From assembly GCA_036850595.1 (NCBI GenBank), contig CM072152.1, positions 6,281,640-6,345,639 on the forward strand: 64,000 nucleotides of DNA, in the 5' to 3' direction. This document shows, piece after piece, positions 12,901-25,997 of this stretch (within the stretch, counting starts at the first letter, position 1; the number at the start of each line of letters is the position of its first letter). Origin of the DNA: Rhyacichthys aspro (lineage: Eukaryota; Chordata; Actinopteri; Gobiiformes; Rhyacichthyidae). Under the pieces are notes generated by a model. The model searched no databases, was not told where the DNA came from, and saw only the letters and a program-made list of their open reading frames with translations. Both the position numbers and the translations under genes were made by a program.

Positions 12901-14499
12901 TGTGGAAGTGATGTCAAACAAAAACATTTGTTTGGAAGACGACAGGAGATGAAAAGAGAACGGCTTTCAAATATAAAACTATGTTAAAAAATTTCAATAA
13001 AGATACATTTGTGTTTGGAATAACTCGAATGAAATATGTGTGTATTGCACATTCAGACCTCAATACCAACTGTAACAGGTTAGTAGTAGTTTTATTGGTC
13101 ACACTTTATAATAACTCACGCAATAAGACTTGTTAAGACTAAATATAAACACACAAACACACACAAATATATATATGGATTAATGCTTTGAAAATGATGA
13201 ATGACGACTAATTCCGTTTTTACGTACAGATTTCAGAATATACCGTAATTAGTCAGCTACAGCTACAGCTACAGCGTGACTTTATTGAACTGTGCGCGCA
13301 AATGGATTTTCCTGTGATTTGATACATCACCTGTGGGCCCATCAACCCCTCAGTGACTGCTTTCTGGACCATTACGGTAATTGACCAAATCAGGTTGGCC
13401 ATTAACACATTCTGCCAAAGTGTACGCGCAATATACAGCTTGTGCATTTATGAGTCTGTACTTACGGGAGGAGTACATACAGTTGTTAGTGAACTGATGA
13501 GCGGATGGTCCGTCTGTGTCTCCAGGGTTTTAGCAGATGGGAACCATACTCAGCTGTAGTTACAAGGTTATTCATTATAATCATAGACATTCATGTGATT
13601 ACTGTAGCTAAAAGCACAGAGCAGCTGCAGGGCATTTTCTTACAGTCAGAGGCTTTTACACAGTAGGCCTGTTGTTTCTGGGAGAGGAATCATACAAAAC
13701 ACACTGCAGAACTTGAAAAAAATACAAACATTTATGGAGATAATGGCAGATAAGTGAGAGTCTTGTATTTGTGTTCTGAAATATCATAGGAACATTTAGA
13801 AATAACGTCTTTAGCTCTGTTTCCCAAGATCTCAACGTGCTATGTTACTGAGATATCAACATTTACTCAAAAAGTTCCTTATATTATATAACGTAGATGT
13901 ATTATATCAATTTGTACCAGTAGGTGGAGTCAAGAGCTACTGCAGTTCTAAATCTGCAGTAATGAAATAAATGCACGCTTATACATAACAAAAAAGATAT
14001 GAAAGTGAGCAATAATAAATCTGTGAATTAGAATGGAGAAAGCAAGACTGACCCCCACCAGTACAAATATAAGGGGATAGTGGAGGATCAATACAGATAC
14101 ACCCTAAACAAAAGATGTGAGTAAGAACTGAAAGTGGAAAAAAAAAAAGATGTAATTAGTCAAGAACCGTACCAAACCTTTATAAGTTCCAGAAAAAAAA
14201 AATCATTGTGTGTGAAAAATACTGGGACTCGGTCTAACTAAGAAAAAAAGACAAAGGCGTGTCAAGCTTCAGTGTCCACAGAGACTAACCCTCTGTAAAT
14301 ACAGATTACATGGGATTGATTTCTGCCTTTAATTCGCTCATTAAACTGCAAGACCTCCTCATTATTATCTGGGTCATGTCCAAGGGGGCTGTATGGAGGC
14401 CAGTATCCGCCAGTGAGAACAAATGTATATCCCCAAGTTTAAATGATAAGATATAAACAGCACATGTGCTTCACTGTGCAATTGTAACTTTTTTATCTA

Positions 14500-15250
14500 A
14501 TAAACTAATAAAACTATCTTTTTTTAATTGTGGCTTTTTATTGCCTAACTTTAACAAAAAAAATTATAATTTCATATTTTAGCTCAAAAATTCACCTTTT
14601 TGTGAAATACATTTAACATTTAAAGTAAAAAAAAAAATCAATATATAACATTTATGGTCATATTTATAACTTTTTAGGTATTTTTAATGAATACCTTCTA
14701 TTTTTATTTTAGTTTTTTAATCCATAACTTCAACTTCTTTCTCTGAATTATTTCTTTTATCATAGTTTTACTTTAATCTCAGAATGATCACTTTTTAATT
14801 TGATTTTTTTTTTTCAACCTTTTGTCTCATAATCAGCACTTTTTTATCCTTTAATTTCAACCTTTATCTTATTATAGGGACTATTTTCCTTCAAATTTCA
14901 ACCTTTTTTCTTTTATGACTTATTTCATCATCTTAAAAGTGTTACTATTTAACCTTCAAATTCAGACCCTCTTATCTCATTATTTCAACTCGTAATCTTG
15001 ACATTTAATCTTCTTCTTTACACTTTTATTATATTATCATTACCCATCTAATTTCCAACCATGACTTATTATACATTATTTCAACTTTTAATCTCAAAAC
15101 CTTTACTTTCTAAATTCATAACTGAGACTTTTCTATCTAATTATTTTAACGTTTGATCTCGTTATTACTTCATTTATCTTGACATTTTCATCCTTTTTTT
15201 AAATATTACACTTTATCTCATTCTAAGGACTCTTTTCTCTCTCATTATGT
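14500..15250. repeat. T-rich degenerate tandem array
   Basis: About 750 bases of variants of 'tttcaacttttatctcatta', spaced roughly every 25-60 bases and strongly diverged. It is clearest at 14,780-15,090. No coding sense was seen. Confidence 0.55.
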
Positions 15251-16140
15251 CATGATTAAACTATGAGTAACTCCTTTTTCCATTCCACAACACTTTGTTT
15301 TGCACAGGACTGAGCTAGAGCCACGATGAAACAGAACCATTTCCTCCAGCAGCCACTGCCCTGCTTGCTGTCAGATTGCAACAGCTGGCCAATCCTTGTA
15401 TCCACAGACTGTCCACACACACACCACTCTCTCTGGCACATTCCCACAAACAACCGAGACCGCCGCTTGGCCCAGCAACAGATGGGACACGTCATGTTGT
15501 GGACTCAAAGCCTGATCCAGTTTGTAGCCATGTGAAATCCCACACTGGGACTAATTCGATTCCAGTACCGAATGTGGGTTTCTGTGTCTATGGAATAACA
15601 GTGAGCTGGGGCTGATGGGATGTGGAGGCACAATCCCATTAGAGGGTGTCTGGAGGCGTGTGGTGGCCCTAATCCAAGCGTCGCAGTGTGAGTGTGTGTC
15701 CAAATAAGTGCACTTGATATTAGGGAACATTAGTCAGCGTGATGATTCAACATTCCTGGGTGCTTTGGGCTGGCACAGCACTTCCATCCAGTCACTTCCA
15801 GGAAACATCAACACAGCAGCAGCTATTTAACCCAGCGGCTGAACTGTCACTTTCAGCAAACACACAAGGCTAATGGCTTACAGTCAGGCAGCCAAGTTTC
15901 AACAATTAACAATGAGGGACACTTCTAGGTGACAGTAATCTGATTATAATGTCCTTTAATAGTGTATGTTTCAATGAGAGATCTTCATGTGGGAAAATTT
16001 GTGCCGCTGATATGAAAAAAGCAGGAAATGAAATGGAAATGGAATTCTATGATTGTAATAATGTATCTGAGGATATTTTGATGGTCACAGCATTATTACA
16101 GAAGTGAAAAATGGAACACAAACTAAATGTTTTTGGTTGC
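15251..16140. other. Intergenic, nothing recognised
   Basis: This stretch is somewhat more GC-rich than its surroundings. Overlapping frames occur on both strands at 15,256-15,615, but none has a family signature. Confidence 0.4.
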
Positions 16141-16149
16141 CTCGTAACA

Positions 16150-16300
16150 CTGTGCATTTGTCAGTCTTTGAAAAACCTTTGAAAGACTTTTATTGAAATG
16201 ACCTCCTGTTCAAACAGTTGCCCAGAGAGGACAAACTGAGCACTGCTTGAGGTGAAACACACATGTTTTTTTTGTTTTGTTATGTTTTTAGCACATTCTT
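16150..16300. repeat. Interspersed repeat, family B, copy 2
   Basis: It shares 'cagttgcccagagaggac', 'aaactgagcactgc' and 'gaaacacacatg' with copies near 6.8 and 18.1 kb. Confidence 0.5.
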
Positions 16301-16620
16301 GCATGAATAAGTTGAACATTTGAACTTAATAGATTTTGTTGAAATAATTTGTGTCAATTATCAAACTGAAATCACCATAATTGTTCAGCCTGTCCCTTCA
16401 AGGCTACCATTACAATACATTGCACACTATACTAAAAAACCCAAATTTAGCTGTATTGTAGGGTGTTTTTTCCTCTCTTTATTAGTCATAAACAGAATAA
16501 AAACAAATGAAGCTAGTGTGGACAATGTTTGTGTCACAACACAAATTAATGTGTGATCTTTTAAACAGAAAAATGGTCTAAACAGGGAATGGATGTTGTA
16601 ATGATGTGACGTTGATCTTA

Positions 16621-17190
16621 AAGGTTGGATTCAATAAGACAGCCGCATATAAAGCTGGAGTAGGCAAGTTTAATGTCAACACAACAAAGAATTAAAGAGA
16701 AAAAATGATTTCTTATAATAACATCGTTATTAGAGACATGGCAGGCAAATTCATGGTAGTGATGAGTAGAAGTATTTAGCAACAGGCTTTAGGTAAATCT
16801 AGCACATGCCTGAGGACTGACTTTGTGGGCAATTTGAAGGTTGGCTTTTGAAGTTGGGAGCCATGTTAATGACCTACAAGTGTCACCTTCTAACTTGTAA
16901 CAAAATACATCACAGAAGAAACATGGCCCCTGGTTTAAGTGAAACAATTTTGCATGAAGTGACAAGCATTTTCATTTACAGTTTGTATACCACACTTCCA
17001 AAAGTCTGCCTACTGTACCTTTAACACTATGTAATATGGAGATACCTTTGTTATGAATGCAATAACAGCCACTTAATGAGATTTTCAATAAAGAGTTGAA
17101 AACAAATATGTAAAAAAGGTGAAAGTTTAACGTGTCTGGACAGCATTTAGGCTCAAAACATTCACAAAAAGTGGCAACTAGAACCATGCG
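16621..17190. repeat. Interspersed repeat, family A, copy 1
   Basis: Blocks shared with 20,640-21,130, in the same order: 'caataagacagc', 'gcatataaa', 'ggagtaggcaa', 'aaattcatggtag', 'aaatacatcacagaagaaac', 'cacttccaaaa', 'gtctggaca'. A partial copy lies at 20,337-20,560 and a short one at 56,240-56,410. The element is unnamed and non-coding. Confidence 0.65.
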
Positions 17191-17439
17191 CAATTATAAC
17201 AGCATTAAGAATAAAGGATCATGAAGTTTACAAAAGTCTAACATTCATTTCTCTTTTACAGCTTGTCCAAATATGCATAAACTGTTTACTGAGCCACAGT
17301 ATGTTCCAAGAACATTTGTAGAAATCATTACCAAATATGGCAAAGAATGAGTCCTTATCTATTGTCCTGTTCCACATTTTAAACCAATCCATTAAACTAG
17401 TGTCATGTGAAAAGGTTCTTTCCAAAATTAGCTTTTACT

Positions 17440-17840
17440 CACATGGCAGGCGTGCGTTGGAGCTCATGTTGCCGGGAGAGTCACAGGAAAAAGCAGATAA
17501 TCAATGAGTCAGGCTGCGATTGTCATCTCCAGCTCCTCAAGCACAGACGCTCCAAACAGCTCCAAAGTAATCGAGCCACACTCACAGACACCACTCTAGT
17601 GCTTCCCTCAGTGGACACAGCAGCTAATGGGACGAGAACAAGTTTGTGTCTGAGTGGAGTTGACAGACTGACCAATAACAGGGAAGAAGAGGAGGAGCCA
17701 GGAAAGGGATTGAGGAGAGTGAAGGAGGGATTTTATATAAGGCGCTGCAAAACGCCAAGGAGAGACAGACACATGGCTTTGTTATTTTTGTACCGTTACA
17801 CTGGCTTTGACTCTGTGTGGTTCCTGGGGCAAATGTGATG
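17440..17840 (+). promoter_or_regulatory. Possible TATA promoter (tttatataaggcg)
   Basis: A TATA-like sequence at 17,732-17,744 follows a purine-rich stretch. A reading frame of 143 codons crosses it (17,407-17,838), but the sequence has no protein signature. It could be a distant 5' promoter of the ataxin-like gene. Confidence 0.2.
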
Positions 17841-18039
17841 TTGCAATCAGGATTAGTCTGTCTGTCTGCTGCCCTGGATCTAAGAATGATACATGCTGAC
17901 ATAATTTAGAATATCACTTTTTTGTGTGAAGTGATGGAATATAAGTTTGTATACACTTGAACAAAACAGAAAACATAATATATTCATAACCAATTTAATA
18001 ATAATAATAATATTTGCATTAGTTGGAAAAATAGACATT

Positions 18040-18190
18040 TATAGCTCCAAACAACAGTAATAGAAGTTCCATTACTCCCTGTTCTTGTTTCTACAGGTGC
18101 CCAGAGTGGACAAAATGAGCACTGCCAGAAGAGAAGCACAAACATGTTTCTGTTTCTTACATTTAAAGTTCAGGGCATTTATGAATGATA
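18040..18190. repeat. Interspersed repeat, family B, copy 3
   Basis: It contains 'ccattactccctgttc', 'tttctacaggtgcccaga', 'gagcactgcc' and 'gagaagcacaaacatg', matching the copies near 6.8 and 16.2 kb. Confidence 0.55.
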
Positions 18191-18489
18191 AGTGAAATCC
18201 CCTATATCCACTGTGTTTTTATAACAAATAGTATGTTCCTCTAAGGCTAACATAGCTGTTCACATGTTGAAATAAGAGGGGTGCGAGGTGTGGAGTTGCC
18301 CTCTACTCGTCCGTCACCAGATCTCACCAAAAAAGCATACCCAAACCATACAGGGAAGTGCACACATAGAGATGGATAGAGATTTGCCCCTTTGACCTTT
18401 AAGTGCCCTTCTGGTGAGCTTTTTTTTTTTTTTAAATAACTTTTAATTGCTTTATTAATTTTGACCCACAAACGAGGAATCAGCGGCTA

Positions 18490-18722
18490 AAAAGGATATA
18501 TATTTAAACTTCCAACAGCTACCGCTCCGCTGCACCCTCATGTTGCCCTCTCGTCATTTGTGTTGCCCTCACACCGAGTCCCACCCCTGCCGCGAGTTCA
18601 TTAAAGATAAAGTCACAAAGCACAGCTCTGACTGACAGCTGCCTGCACTGCTTTTGACCAGTTCTCCTCTCTGTCAGATTAGTTGGCTGGTTGTAGTGAA
18701 TGTGATACTGGCATCCACACAG
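18490..18722 (+). other. Possible noncoding first exon with strong donor
   Basis: An AT-rich TATA-like string (18,496-18,506) precedes a more CpG-rich stretch that ends at a consensus donor, cagagtaagta, near 18,723. It could be an alternative 5' exon of the downstream ataxin-like gene. There is no transcript evidence. Confidence 0.2.
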
Positions 18723-18899
18723 AGTAAGTATCTCTAGTTAAATGCAAAGTACTTTACGTTACTCATTTATGTATTAACATTTTATTAATGTGCATCAGGC
18801 TGAAGTGATAGTGAAGTGAAGCTCTGCAGTTCAGAAAAGCAGCTGTAAGTTTGACTGAGGTGAGTGTTCAGGACCCCACACATACGCCACACTGGACAC

Positions 18900-20330
18900 A
18901 GAAATAAGATTACAAATGGTGTTCTTCAGAAAGAGAGACCACGACCTCCTCAAATATTAGGTTTTGCCCTAAAACTAAATGATTAAGCCAGGTGTTTGTC
19001 ATTAGCTATAGGCTACACAAAAGAACATAAAAGTAAATGGATGTGATTATAGGCTTGTTATCTTGGCTTGGCAACATTATCCAACTAGACAAATGCTGGT
19101 AGATTTCAATTTTGACTAAAACATATTTACTCTTACAAGCCACTTTGGCCAGTTGGATCTTAATTTAATACCTAGCCTAAAGATTGGTGCACATTTTAAA
19201 GACTGTAGTTTGATTTGAAAAGAGCTACTGCTGTTGAGTAAAGCATTTTGCACAATTGTTTGGTTTGGTTGGTCAGATTAGTAATATTTTTCTTGTCAGA
19301 AATTTTTGTCCAGGGTCACGTATTTATTTATCTTTTTCATGTCTGTGCAAAGACATCATTAATTATTACTACTATTACTACTTACTATTTATTTTTAATA
19401 GAAGCTGCACATTTTTTGATTGATATGAATAACTTGCGACATACTAAATAAATACTGATGTTCTTTGTGACCTGATTTTTTATTTTATTTTGTGGGATTA
19501 CTCCAGTAAATAACTACAGTGAAATTAGTACTGCTACTAATTCATTCTGTACTAAGAAAAGATTTCCGATACTGTAGCGTACTGTATATAACTCTATTGC
19601 AAGTGTTTCCCAGTTGAACACCTGCCTCTCAAAATGTCTGTGCACATCACTGAAACCACAGTTTGATATGTATAGTAACATACTGTAAATAAACTATTTT
19701 ACTGATGTTACAAAAGAGGAACTTTTTCACTATTTACTTTTTGCAGGTATACAACACAAAAATAAAACACTAAAGCTTCACTACCTGATTGATTTTTTTT
19801 GTCCCTGTCTCAGATTCCACTCACACCCAAAAGCAGCCTAGTGACATCTCCTGCTTGTCTTTTATGAAAAAAATAATATAAATAAAAGTGTTCGCCTTAT
19901 ACAACACCCTCCAACACAGAATTTAAATGTATTCATTTACAAAGGTTTGTTTTTATTTTGTTTTTTTTTTCTGATTATATCAAATAAAAAGTTGAAGATG
20001 GAGTCGGGACATCTAGTAACATTGAAGCATGTGAGCACCAATGGTAGCCCTGCAGGGACAAGACAAACCCAATGGAAATAGGTCAGGAGGTTGGATTGGG
20101 AGATATTTTTTTGAGATGTGTTTGAATTGCTTTTGGATATGAGAACACAATGAATAACTTGATGTTCCTATTTAAAGGTGCATGTTCCAGACACTTACTA
20201 TTCGTGATAATTAGAGCCAGTTTATCAGACACGTATTATGTATCTTACAAAATAACTCTCACAATACTACGGTGATGTTATTATTATTTATACAAGCTTT
20301 ATGCCATTGTGTAAAATACCATTATAAGGA
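18900..20330. other. Intergenic, nothing recognised
   Basis: AT-rich; only short frames without signatures. Confidence 0.4.
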
Positions 20331-20336
20331 TCATAA

Positions 20337-21130
20337 CTGTTCGAAAGCAGGCTTTAGGAAAATCATGCCTGAGGACTGATTTACTGGGTCACCTTGAAGA
20401 TGGACTGAAGTGAGCCATGTTAATGACCTTGTAGCACAAAAATACATCACAGGAGCAACTTGGCCACTGGTGTGAGTGAAATATTTTAGCAGGAAGCTTT
20501 GAGCATTTACAGTCTATTTAAAAAGAGAGTTTGGACTATTTTCAAAAGTCACCTAACTTTTAAGATGGAAAAAAAAAATTAAATATGGCAATAAAGCCAA
20601 TATGAGTTCTTCATGTCTCTGTCCCAGTTGAGTGGGATTCCTTACATTAATGTTTTGGATCCAATAAGACAGCTGCATATAAAAATGGAGTAGGTAATTT
20701 CTGCAACAGTATTTAAATATGTATAAATTACCATTAAATAAAGAGGAAGAAAACCTGTTATAATATGAATCTCAAAATGATTAGAGCAAAGGTAGGGAAA
20801 TTCATGGTAGAGAAAGAAAAATACATCACAGAAGAAACATAGCCCCTGGTGTTAGTGAAGAAATTCAGCAAGAAGTATGAAGCATTTGTCTTTGAAGTAT
20901 GTTTACAGCACTTCCAAAAAAGTCTGCATAGTCCAGCTCTAATACTTTATAATATAGATAAACTTTTGTCATTAATGCAGTAAGACACTTTTAATGGGAT
21001 GCTCAATCAAGCATAGCAGCCAGGGATGTTTAAATGTGCCAATTTTTAGCTCAAGTCTAATGTGTCTGGACAATATAAATGCTAATGGCATTCATAAAAG
21101 TTGTATCATTAGAAGTATGCTGTATCAGAA
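20337..21130. repeat. Interspersed repeat, family A, copies 2 (partial) and 3
   Basis: Positions 20,337-20,560 hold the 'caggctttagg ... catgcctgaggactga ... gccatgttaatgacct' portion. Positions 20,640-21,130 hold a second, longer copy running from 'caataagacagctgcatat' to 'gtctggacaatat'. Two adjacent copies suggest a local duplication or a nested insertion. Confidence 0.6.
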
Positions 21131-21199
21131 TTGCAAAAAGGGTAAATAAAACAAAACTAATTTTATAATGAACTATTACGATTGTAATATTAAATTGTT

Positions 21200-22740
21200 T
21201 GTATAAAAGTATGCAAACAATTTGTGAAGAACATTTGCTCATTATCATTTAAATCATTTTATCATTTTGACTGCAAAAAAACCAAAACAAATAGTCCTAA
21301 AAGGAGAGCTGAGCGCTTGAACTTCTATGTGTCTGGGGCGCCATCTAGTGGAGAACACATGCTATTTTGTATATTCATTTGACTGAACTCAAGTTACACC
21401 ATTATTTGCGTGAGGCCCACAAAGCAGCATTACATGATGTGCTGGAATGTGCCCTGTTAAGAGATAGGTTTGGGCATTATTAATACATAAAGAAAATAAA
21501 GCTCTGGAAGCATAGGAGATGTTTGGTTTTGTCCTATTGGCAAAAATATATATTTGTACTTGTGCAGCACTTTTGATCAGGTCATATAGTTATGTGTAGG
21601 CTACTTCTAACCAATGGCATCCTCTTAAGCTGCAATGTGAAACTGTAAATGCAGCCAACATGTAAGCAGTTAGGAAGTGGTGGGAGGGATAGGCAGTTTC
21701 TGTCAATAAAATATCACACTTTTTAAATGTCAGTGGTTGTTCTGGTGAAAAGTGTGCTGTTGTGGCAAATATTGCAGAGCATTCTTCGCACGCTGTAAAC
21801 TCTCCCTCCATTATGTGTTGTGCACTTGTGAGACAGCAACACAGAGAGTGTGAGTGGGCAGAGGAAGCACTGGATGACTCAAAGTGAGAAAATCCTCTTC
21901 AACTCAAAGTCTATTGTATGTGGGTTCTCCTGACTCGGGGGTTTACCTGCTGAAGGCCTGCAAAAATCAATGGCCGACTAAAGCGGCTGAGAGGCAAAAG
22001 GCAAGTCTTCGTTTGTGTTTTGAAGTGAAATATAAGAAAGCGGCAAGAAAGTCGATCTGAAAAAAAGCAGAGTATAGAGTGCTCTGGGTGGGTTGTAGCA
22101 AAAGTGAACAGAAATCATTCATGCTGACTGTCATCATGAAAGGGCTCAGTTGTCTGCAGGGGGTTTGCTCTAGTGCTTCATGCTGAACGGATCACTTTGT
22201 GCTAAACAGTGCTATTTCCCTCTGTTCTGATGGAACATTGAGTCCACAGCTTAGCATTACATGTAGTTTTACACCTTTAAAAATCATAAAAAACATTACA
22301 GGTGTCTTGAAAGTACACCAGTTATTTTAGAGTGTCAGAAAGTGCCACCCCGGGCTGCCTCCAATAATACTTTGTACCAGTTGGAGGTGTCATGTGCTAC
22401 AGTCTCCATCTGCCTTTACCATACTAATATAAATCTACAAAGCCTCTCCTAAAAAGGTGGTTAATTTGTGTCAGATTTCAGCAGTAAACTCTGGTGAGAC
22501 AATATTGTGATTTTGTGCCACTTCAACGCCATTATTGCTGAATTCACTCATTTAACTAATAATAATACTAATAATCAAAATATATGTTGAATTAATTAAT
22601 CGTATAAGTTATATATTTATGTTATGCTGTTCAACTTTTGTTCAGCTAAAAGTGACAATAGAACAAGTACATTCACTTGAGAACAACAGGGCTAAAGGAA
22701 GGAAGGTTAACAGTTACTGTTAATGTAAGGTTAGGCTAAA
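21200..22740. other. Intergenic, no gene recognised
   Basis: It holds a CTCF-like motif at 21,337-21,352. No coding sequence was recognised. Confidence 0.4.
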
Positions 22741-22754
22741 ATTAATAAAGCAAA

Positions 22755-22865
22755 ACAAGACTGAAGCTAAGAGTAGTGAAGCTAACAGTGGTGGAGCTAA
22801 CAGTAGTGGAGCTAACAGTAGTGGAGCTAACAGTAGTGGAGCTAACAGTAGGGGAACAAACGGGA
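22755..22865. repeat. 15-bp minisatellite (gtggagctaacagta)
   Basis: Five to six near-perfect 15-base units followed by decaying copies. Because 15 is a multiple of three, long frames stay open on both strands, which is why spurious proteins appear here. Confidence 0.9.
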
Positions 22866-23244
22866 GCGGAGAAAACGGCAATTGGGATATTAGCATTAAG
22901 GCTATCATTAGTACAATAACTGCAGCTCAACTAAAACACTCAAGGCTGATAGTAACAAGGCTAATAGCGGCAGGATTAAATTCAGGGAAACAACAAATAA
23001 AATACTGTAAATGCTGAATGTTCCCATAATAGAGATTTACCTAAAACAAAATATTTATATTGAACCATTTACCAATGCTTATGGGGTACAACCACCTTTG
23101 AAAACATGCACATGAACATCAGTTTTAAAATCAACTGCGGCCATGATTGACTTTGAATACATTCTACATAATAAACAATTGGCATAAGTTGATGGAAGCA
23201 GCATGTCCTTAAACAGACTGTACCTGATATTTTTTCTTCTAGTT

Positions 23245-23690
23245 GGGGAAAATGGTTTAAACCCTAAACAGTATATAGTATTATAGTACAATACTATACA
23301 ATATATAGTATTGTAAAAGCAATCATTTGTGAAAAAAAAAACAGGCAGGCTTTATGATGCCATCCACTGTTTATGATAAGGGATTTTAACAGATGAGAAC
23401 CTCTATTCTGAAACCTTGACCAATATAATGCTCGAAAAGGAAGTGCTCTCATTGGTCTACAACGGCTTGTCATATGATGTTCCAGGAGGTTTGGTCAACA
23501 GAGAAAAGGGAGGCAACATAAAATGCTGATAAAAACTGTCAATTCAATCATGTTTAAAGAGGTGGAAATATGCCATGCTGCAAATGAATGCTAATGCTAA
23601 ACTCTAATCTTCAGTTTTGTGACATGTATTAGTATTTTGTGGAGGAAAAAAATGGTCAGCTTTTATTTTTTTTAAATAAAAAAGAAGCAG
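23245..23690. repeat. Interspersed repeat, family C, copy 1
   Basis: It shares 'gggaaaatggtttaaa', 'ggattttaa', 'gaacctctattc', 'aaaccttg', 'gtattagtattttgtg' and 'ggaaaaaa' in the same order with 34,438-35,210. Here it lacks the hAT-like insertion that splits the other copy. Confidence 0.6.
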
Positions 23691-24099
23691 GAGAGGTCAC
23701 TAGGTTTCTTTTGGGGTTGAGTGGAATCTGAGACAAGGACGCCAAAAAGGAACTCATAAAGAGGAAAGTGGCGCTTCAACAGCACAAAGACATTTAAAAT
23801 GAATTCAAACTAAGCCGATCATTAGCTACCGATCAAGTGACAACAGACAAGGATATAAACTCTCTGAACCGTTGGAATTGACAAAGTTCCCCGGCTGCAG
23901 GACAAAATGTATTTTACCTTCCAAAACTATGTGATGAATTCAAATTCCTGCATGTGTGTCCAGGCTGGTCCAATGTGATACTTTCCCGCCCTCACTACAA
24001 CGAGGCAAAGCGCCGGAGCCATCAGGCAGTTGTACGCCTACCATCAGCTGAGGAGTTGCACAGCAGTCTCCTTTCTAATTATACACCCAACCTCGGAGA

Positions 24100-24475
24100 G
24101 CCGTGGAGGGGTGGCATATGAGGAGAGGAAGGTGATTGGAAATGGAAGAGAGGCTGAGAGTCGGCGGCAAACACTCGGGTGAACAAGTTCAGATGTGAGC
24201 GACTGACACAGAGAGAGACAGCGAGAAAGAAAAGAGAGCTCTCAAATGTGTCTGAGAAAGGTTAACAGGACTGGCTGAGGAGAGTGGGAGTGCAAAATGT
24301 AAAAAGCGTGTAGGAGGGAAAAAAAAGAGAGAGAGAGAGAGAGAGGAGAGTCTGTTGAGCTTGTCTGGATGTTCTTTCTTTCTCGGTTCACCTGCAAACA
24401 CAAGCCAGACAGGTGTGCGGAGGAGCATCTGTCGGCACTGAGAAGATGTCTCTGTGAAGATGGATGATGCAACGT
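24100..24475 (+). promoter_or_regulatory. Probable promoter and noncoding exon of the ataxin-1-like gene
   Basis: A GC-richer block (23,980-24,475) ends at a consensus donor after 24,475 (aacgt/gtaagt). The matching acceptor, a pyrimidine tract ending tttcag, precedes 26,681. Joining the two creates an 18-codon uORF that begins at 24,460. The transcription start is not defined. A (GA)n tract lies at 24,326-24,350. Confidence 0.5.
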
Positions 24476-25997
24476 GTAAGTCTGCCAGAAAACTTCAGAT
24501 CTCTTTCTTCAGAGGTGAGAAATTCAAATTCTCTCACGTTTCGTAGAAGAATTTAACTTTTAACTCTTGCTTTAAATGCAGATGAACGTTCAAAAACAAC
24601 ATTTTCACCACGCAAATGCTTCGAGACACTTTATTCATTTGTATTTTCATAGATTAGAAGTGTGTGGCGAAGCGATGACCTCATAAGGTTACATGCCTGG
24701 ACTATCTGATCACACCTGACGAATCACCCGCACTTGCAGCATTTGAATGAATTTACATTTGGCATTACTCATGTGTATAAATGGTACGCATATATATGGA
24801 AAAAGTCCGCTTATATCAGTGACGTGCAGGTGAGAAGTGACAGGCATCCGTTCAAGGTGATGTGCAGTGGAGGGATCATGACGACTCTGAGGTAGGCTCT
24901 TCGTTCGCTCACACCTTTGTCTGAATGTTGTGTCTGCGTGCATAAGTGTTGAGTGTGCGGCCACAGGATGCTTATATTTAGCCCACCTCAGCATAGTGAC
25001 TCACTAGAGTGTGTAAGGCGAATGAGGAGGCTTCACCAGCAGGCGGACATCACTTGGGTCCCATGAGAAAGGTGCAACAGGGGCCTTTAACGCACTCAAT
25101 ATGAAAACTCAAAGATCATGCTAACCTTCACCAGTGGGATTCAAATATGTAACCTATGTATCCCAACGCCCACTCCAGACGTTTCATTCGCCTTATCCTC
25201 GTTTGCTACTTACATCACCGGTTATTCAGTGCAGTACTTTGTTACCATAGTAACCTGTCATCTTAACCCCATCAACATGATTGTTGGCTGAAGGCCTCAA
25301 TTTGCAGCATGTCGTGATGTTAATAGTATGAGACGTCCACTGGCTGCGTGTGGCATATATAGACAGGAAGGTGACTACACAGCCGTTGAGGTGCATTCTG
25401 GGACACGCTCACTGACTCACTCTAGTGCCAAGAGAAAATAAAGAGCTCGGAAGGTTGGATAAGACCCTCTGGTTTCTATGTTGCATTCTTGTGAAAACTT
25501 GGAAAATTGTCTGTGTTGAAAAATGAACATGGCTAAATCAGAAGAAAAAGCTTGGGTTAAAAAATGTTGACAAAGCATGAGCAACATGACCACTAAGTAG
25601 CTGCTTTATTAATTTGTGGATTGCACATCAACTCCTAGCTAAAACTGTTTATAACGTGATAATGTGATTACCATCCGCTACAAATGAGTCAAAGCTATTG
25701 ATTGCTCTTAAGGTGTTTAATCCCTTTAATCAGGTTATTAGCTAAAGCGCTATTTCTGTATTTGCGAGTATTTAGCTCCTAATAAAAAAGAGATGGAGGC
25801 AGACAGGTTTTGGCATGGAATGTGCAATCCCTCTTTAAAATGCAATGATTGATTAGAGGGCACCATGCAACGCAGGGTGTACTTTGCCTCATGCCCCAGC
25901 CCCACGGGGCAAGTAGAGGACAAGCAGTAGAAGATGAATGTGTGTTTTCAGTTTTGTAACTTGGACATTGGCACTGACCAAGTTCTGTACACACTAA
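24476..25997. other. 5' intron of the ataxin-1-like gene, left part
   Basis: No gene was recognised within it. The open frames on the minus strand at 24,710-24,994 and 25,779-26,012 lack family signatures. Confidence 0.4.

Noticed and set aside
17407..17838. 143-codon open frame, plus strand
   Set aside because: It lacks any family signature, crosses a TATA-like sequence, and has a disordered low-complexity composition. It is likely chance in a GC-richer patch.
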